The notes below the pieces were generated by a model that did not search any database, was not told where the DNA came from, and saw only the letters and a list, made by a program, of their open reading frames with translations. From Lineus longissimus (taxonomy: Eukaryota > Nemertea > Pilidiophora > Heteronemertea > Lineidae), in NCBI RefSeq assembly GCF_910592395.1, contig NC_088314.1, positions 17,087,998 through 17,147,997 of the forward strand: a DNA stretch of 60,000 nt, read 5' to 3'. Shown here in pieces: positions 57,101-60,000 of this stretch. A program made the position numbers and the translations under genes. Each line of letters begins with the position of its first letter. Within the stretch, counting starts at the first letter, position 1.

Positions 57101-60000
57101 CAAAAGAACAGGGTTTTGTCTAGAATCACGGTTTTCCGAGTTTCTCCTTGTCAACACTGTCAGGAACCCCCCCCCCCCCATCCTATCTACCTAGCCAACA
57201 CCCAGACAGAGGTTACCAAATGACAGAGCTGAGAGAGCCCAAACATCTGAGGAATCCATGCAACAGCAAAAGCTTTGGCAAATATGCTGAAGAGAAGGAT
57301 GCAATATAATATTTCGGGCTTGGTCACCCGCCTACCCCCCCCCCCCCTGACATGACCCTTCCCAGCCCTAGTGTCCTTAATTGAACCATCCAAAGCTAGG
57401 GATCTTAGGCCATAAAGTGGACAAATAAAGCAAGAAGTTATCAAAGGGCAGTCATTCTCATATCTTCAAAGATCACTTGAGGTCCAGCTTTTCATGTATG
57501 TTGATGTTTGGACATATATTCTCTCCTCAAATCCACTTGGGACGCCAATTTGGACCCCCCTGTGGACATGGAAAAATTTTCAATTTTCCCAATGGCATGT
57601 GTTTCAGTATACTCAGTATGATGCTGCCTTCTGCAGGAGCTATCGGCAAACTAAATTTGCAAACTCTATGTGATTCAAAAAGGCCACAGAAGTCGGCCAA
57701 TTTTCATGTTTTCTTAGAATTTACATTAGGAAAAATTGCAATTCACGTGGTATTTTCAACCCATAGGTGGACATTGAAAAATTTTCACCAATCAACTCAA
57801 AATTTGGCCTGCAAATGCCTTGATAGTCATAGAATCACATACGCTATCGGCAACTAGGCTTTAGTTACACAGAAAGCCGTGAGATGTCTCTCACCTCGAT
57901 CTGCTATAGAAAACGTATGCTTGGCTCTGGAAGGGAGTTTGGCGCATGCGTAGCTAAAAGGTTGGGAATTGCTGGTAATGTGACAGGTGTCGCCACTACA
58001 GACACCGCCATGGAATATTACAACACCGCAAACGCCATAATGAGTGACTGTGGCTTCAAACTCCGCGCATGGACCTCAAATGATGCTACAGTACGCGACC
58101 AAGCTCAGGCTGATGACATCAACGAAACAAAGACGAACGTCAGTGTCCTAGGCATGAAATGGGACACCGGTAGTGACCAACTATCATATGCAAAGAAAGC
58201 TGCTCCATCCCCAGATATTCTTCTGACCAAACGCGCAGTCATAAGTCACAGCTCTAGCATTTTCGACCCACTCGGATATATTGCCCCCACGCACATTAAA
58301 GCCAAGGCCTTCCTGCAAGAACTATGGCAACACGGACTACACTGGGACGAACCCCTTACAACAGAACTGTCTGAAAGGTGGCGCAAAATCACCATCGAAT
58401 TGGAAGAAGCCATGAACATCACTGCCCCTCGGAAAATATTGGACAACATTGACCCGCAAAATTGTGAACTACATGCATTTAGCGATGCATCCCCAGCAGC
58501 CTACGGATGCGCCATCTACCTAAAGAGTGGAACCCAGGCATCTCTCCTCATAGCCAAAACCAGAGTCAAACCGCTAAAAGCCACTACCATTCCTCGCATG
58601 GAATTAATTGCAGCACTCACCGGCTACAGACTAGCCAAGTATACGCTAGAAGCACTCCAAGGGTTAAGTCCAATCAAAAAACAAGTCATTTGGATCGATT
58701 CTCAGATCGTCCTACATTGGATTACAAGCGATAAGAAACTTCCTGTGTTTGTTCAGAATCGTGTGAATGAGCTGAGGAAATTCCCAGGTGAATTTCGCTA
58801 TGTGCAATCAAAAGATAACCCCGCTGACCTCCTAACTCGAGGCATCACTGCACAGGAACTGCGCGACTCCCCACTGTGGTGGACAGGCCCCAGCTGGTTG
58901 AGTACCGGGAGGTACCCACCCACGCCAACACAACTTCTTCATAATGTACTCTTACAGCAAGCCGCCACTACTGATGACGTACCAGACCAGGTACGAGACG
59001 ACACTAGCGACCACGCCCAAGATGTCAGAGACCAGACCCATCACCCCGCTACAACACCGCTGCAACACCCGGGTATCGCCAAGGTCATTGACGTCACACG
59101 TTTCAGTTCGTACCGCAAGCTTCTCAGAATCACCGCACTTGTCCAGAAAATCGCCAAAGTCTGGATAACAAAGGATAAGACCAATCTCAAGACCCTGATC
59201 CAAGCCACTGCACAGGAAACTTCTGCCGCTGAGACACTGTGGATTAAAGCCATACAAACGGACTGCTATCACAATGAGATAGAAATCCTCAAAGGAAAGA
59301 CCGCCACAGGACCCCTAGCTGGTCGCAGCAAAACACTTGTCAATCAACTTCGCCTATACCTCGATGAGTCAGGCCTGATTCGACTAGATGGCCGACTCAA
59401 CAATGCCAGCATCAACCTCGACACCAAGTTCCCGTATCTGGTACCACGGAAGCATCCGTTCACCGACCTTCTCATAGGCAGGGCCCATGCCGCCCAATTA
59501 CACTCGGGAATGCGATCTACCGTGGCATGGCTCCGCCAGCGATTTTGGATTCCGAGAATCCGGGAAGCCGTCAACTCACAACTCCGACGATGCGTCACCT
59601 GCAAGCTGATTATGGGAAAGCCCTATAGCAAACCAGAAACTCCGCCCCTTCAGGCCAGCCGCATCCAGCAAGCACCCCCTTTCACTGTTTCCGGTTGCGA
59701 CTTTACCGGTGCACTAAATGTCAGACCCAAGGAGGGTGGTCCCGAGGCAAAAGTCTACATTGCCCTATTCACCTGTGCCATAACAAGAGCGGTACACCTT
59801 GAAGTTGTTCCCGATATGACGTCACAGACCTTTCTGAATGCCTTTCGACGATTCTGCGCCCGCCGCTCCACTCCTTCACAAATGATTTCTGACAATGGCA
59901 CAACTTTCATCGCCGCCGCCAATGAGATTAAGCAGCTAATGCAATCACCGGACATCCAGGCCCACATGGCCGACCAACGCTGCACTTGGACCTTCAACCC
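54144..60000 (+). pseudogene. gag-pol: BEL/Pao gag-pol, interrupted by a transposon
   Basis: The first part (54,144-56,902): an N-terminal coiled coil, DUF1759 gag (LPKLQLSTFSGNILEWTTFF), zinc knuckles (CVFCSTDNHPSVHC, CFNCLGNHRAKFC, CHKCRRRHHTALC), protease (IILDEGSQRSFI), RT (VVYDASCKKSNDHPSLNDCL, SSDIEKAFLNI, IYVDN). After the insertion, from 57,980, the same frame continues with RNase H (HAFSDASPAAYGCAIY), the integrase finger (HAAQLHSGM...CVTC) and core (SGCDFTG, SDNGTTF) to the window edge. RT has YVDN rather than YVDD; I recall this in some BEL/Pao lineages, so it may not be a defect. Apart from the insertion no stop is seen. Confidence 0.88.
56903..57979. mobile_element. 1,077-bp TIR element inserted in BEL/Pao RT
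   Basis: Ends are inverted: CATTACCAGCAATCCCCAAC at the left and, reading inward from the right, ATTACCAGCAATTCCCAACC (offset by one base). A 2-bp GT flanks both sides, and dropping the element with one GT makes the pol frame continuous. It has two C-rich runs (57,169-57,179 and 57,337-57,348) and no transposase. Superfamily unclear. Confidence 0.75.

Larger units (their letters stand above)
53822..60000 (+). mobile_element. BEL/Pao retrotransposon, plus strand, runs off the window
   Basis: 5' LTR-like sequence ends at 54,063, a PBS follows, gag-pol starts at 54,144 and stays open to base 60,000 except for a 1,077-bp transposon. The 3' LTR is outside the window. It belongs to a different BEL/Pao lineage from the minus element (different gag and RT sequences). 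Confidence 0.8.

Overview
The window is animal nuclear DNA, most likely from an invertebrate, and is dominated by mobile elements. The evidence is a spliced host gene with GT-AG introns, Gypsy and BEL/Pao retrotransposons, a LINE remnant, minisatellites, and two different Maverick/Polinton-type virus-like DNA transposons. The species cannot be named from sequence alone. Family assignments rest on motifs read by eye; no database was searched.

Layout. (1) 1-7,550, all minus strand: part of Maverick A, with an integrase N-terminus cut by the window edge, a large conserved Maverick membrane protein, a protein-primed family-B DNA polymerase carrying two breaks, an HNH protein and three tandem small paralogues. 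Most of its genes share one AT-rich promoter-like motif. (2) 7,550-19,000: host and repeat DNA. It holds CAGTG/CACTG-rich repeats, a 703-bp TIR transposon with a 9-bp target duplication, a three-exon minus-strand host gene with two PB1-like segments and a coiled coil, a LINE 3' fragment, 29-bp minisatellites in both orientations, and a 1,338-bp tandem array that includes Maverick end sequence. (3) About 18,980-44,070: Maverick B, bounded by inverted copies of a 130-bp foldback sequence. It carries a major capsid candidate, penton-like jelly-roll protein, packaging ATPase, chromodomain integrase, HNH protein, PolB and several conserved unknowns. A young Gypsy element (22,127-26,997, identical LTRs, 5-bp TSD) interrupts a virion membrane-protein gene, and a probable solo LTR (32,207-33,681) interrupts PolB. 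(4) 44,096-47,582: the end of a second Maverick B copy in opposite orientation, so that 40.26-47.58 kb is a large imperfect palindrome. (5) 47,585-60,000: a minus-strand BEL/Pao element that truncates the second Maverick, followed by a plus-strand BEL/Pao element whose pol is split by a 1,077-bp transposon and runs off the window.

How the genes fit together: Maverick B has virion genes (capsid, penton, membrane proteins), packaging (ATPase), replication (protein-primed PolB) and integration (rve integrase). Many are damaged (integrase nonsense codon and lost core, rearranged PolB, several frameshifts), so this copy looks dead.

The most striking signal is a family of tiny modular hairpins scattered through Maverick B at about 19 loci. 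Each module is a 4-bp stem with a 3-nt loop. Modules are usually paired with a 3-nt spacer, occur in both orientations, and lie inside genes in several reading frames as well as between genes. Stems show compensatory changes. One site has an exact 30-bp, in-frame empty/filled comparison between the two Maverick B copies. This resembles protein-coding palindromic elements of bacteria, here in an animal virus-like transposon.
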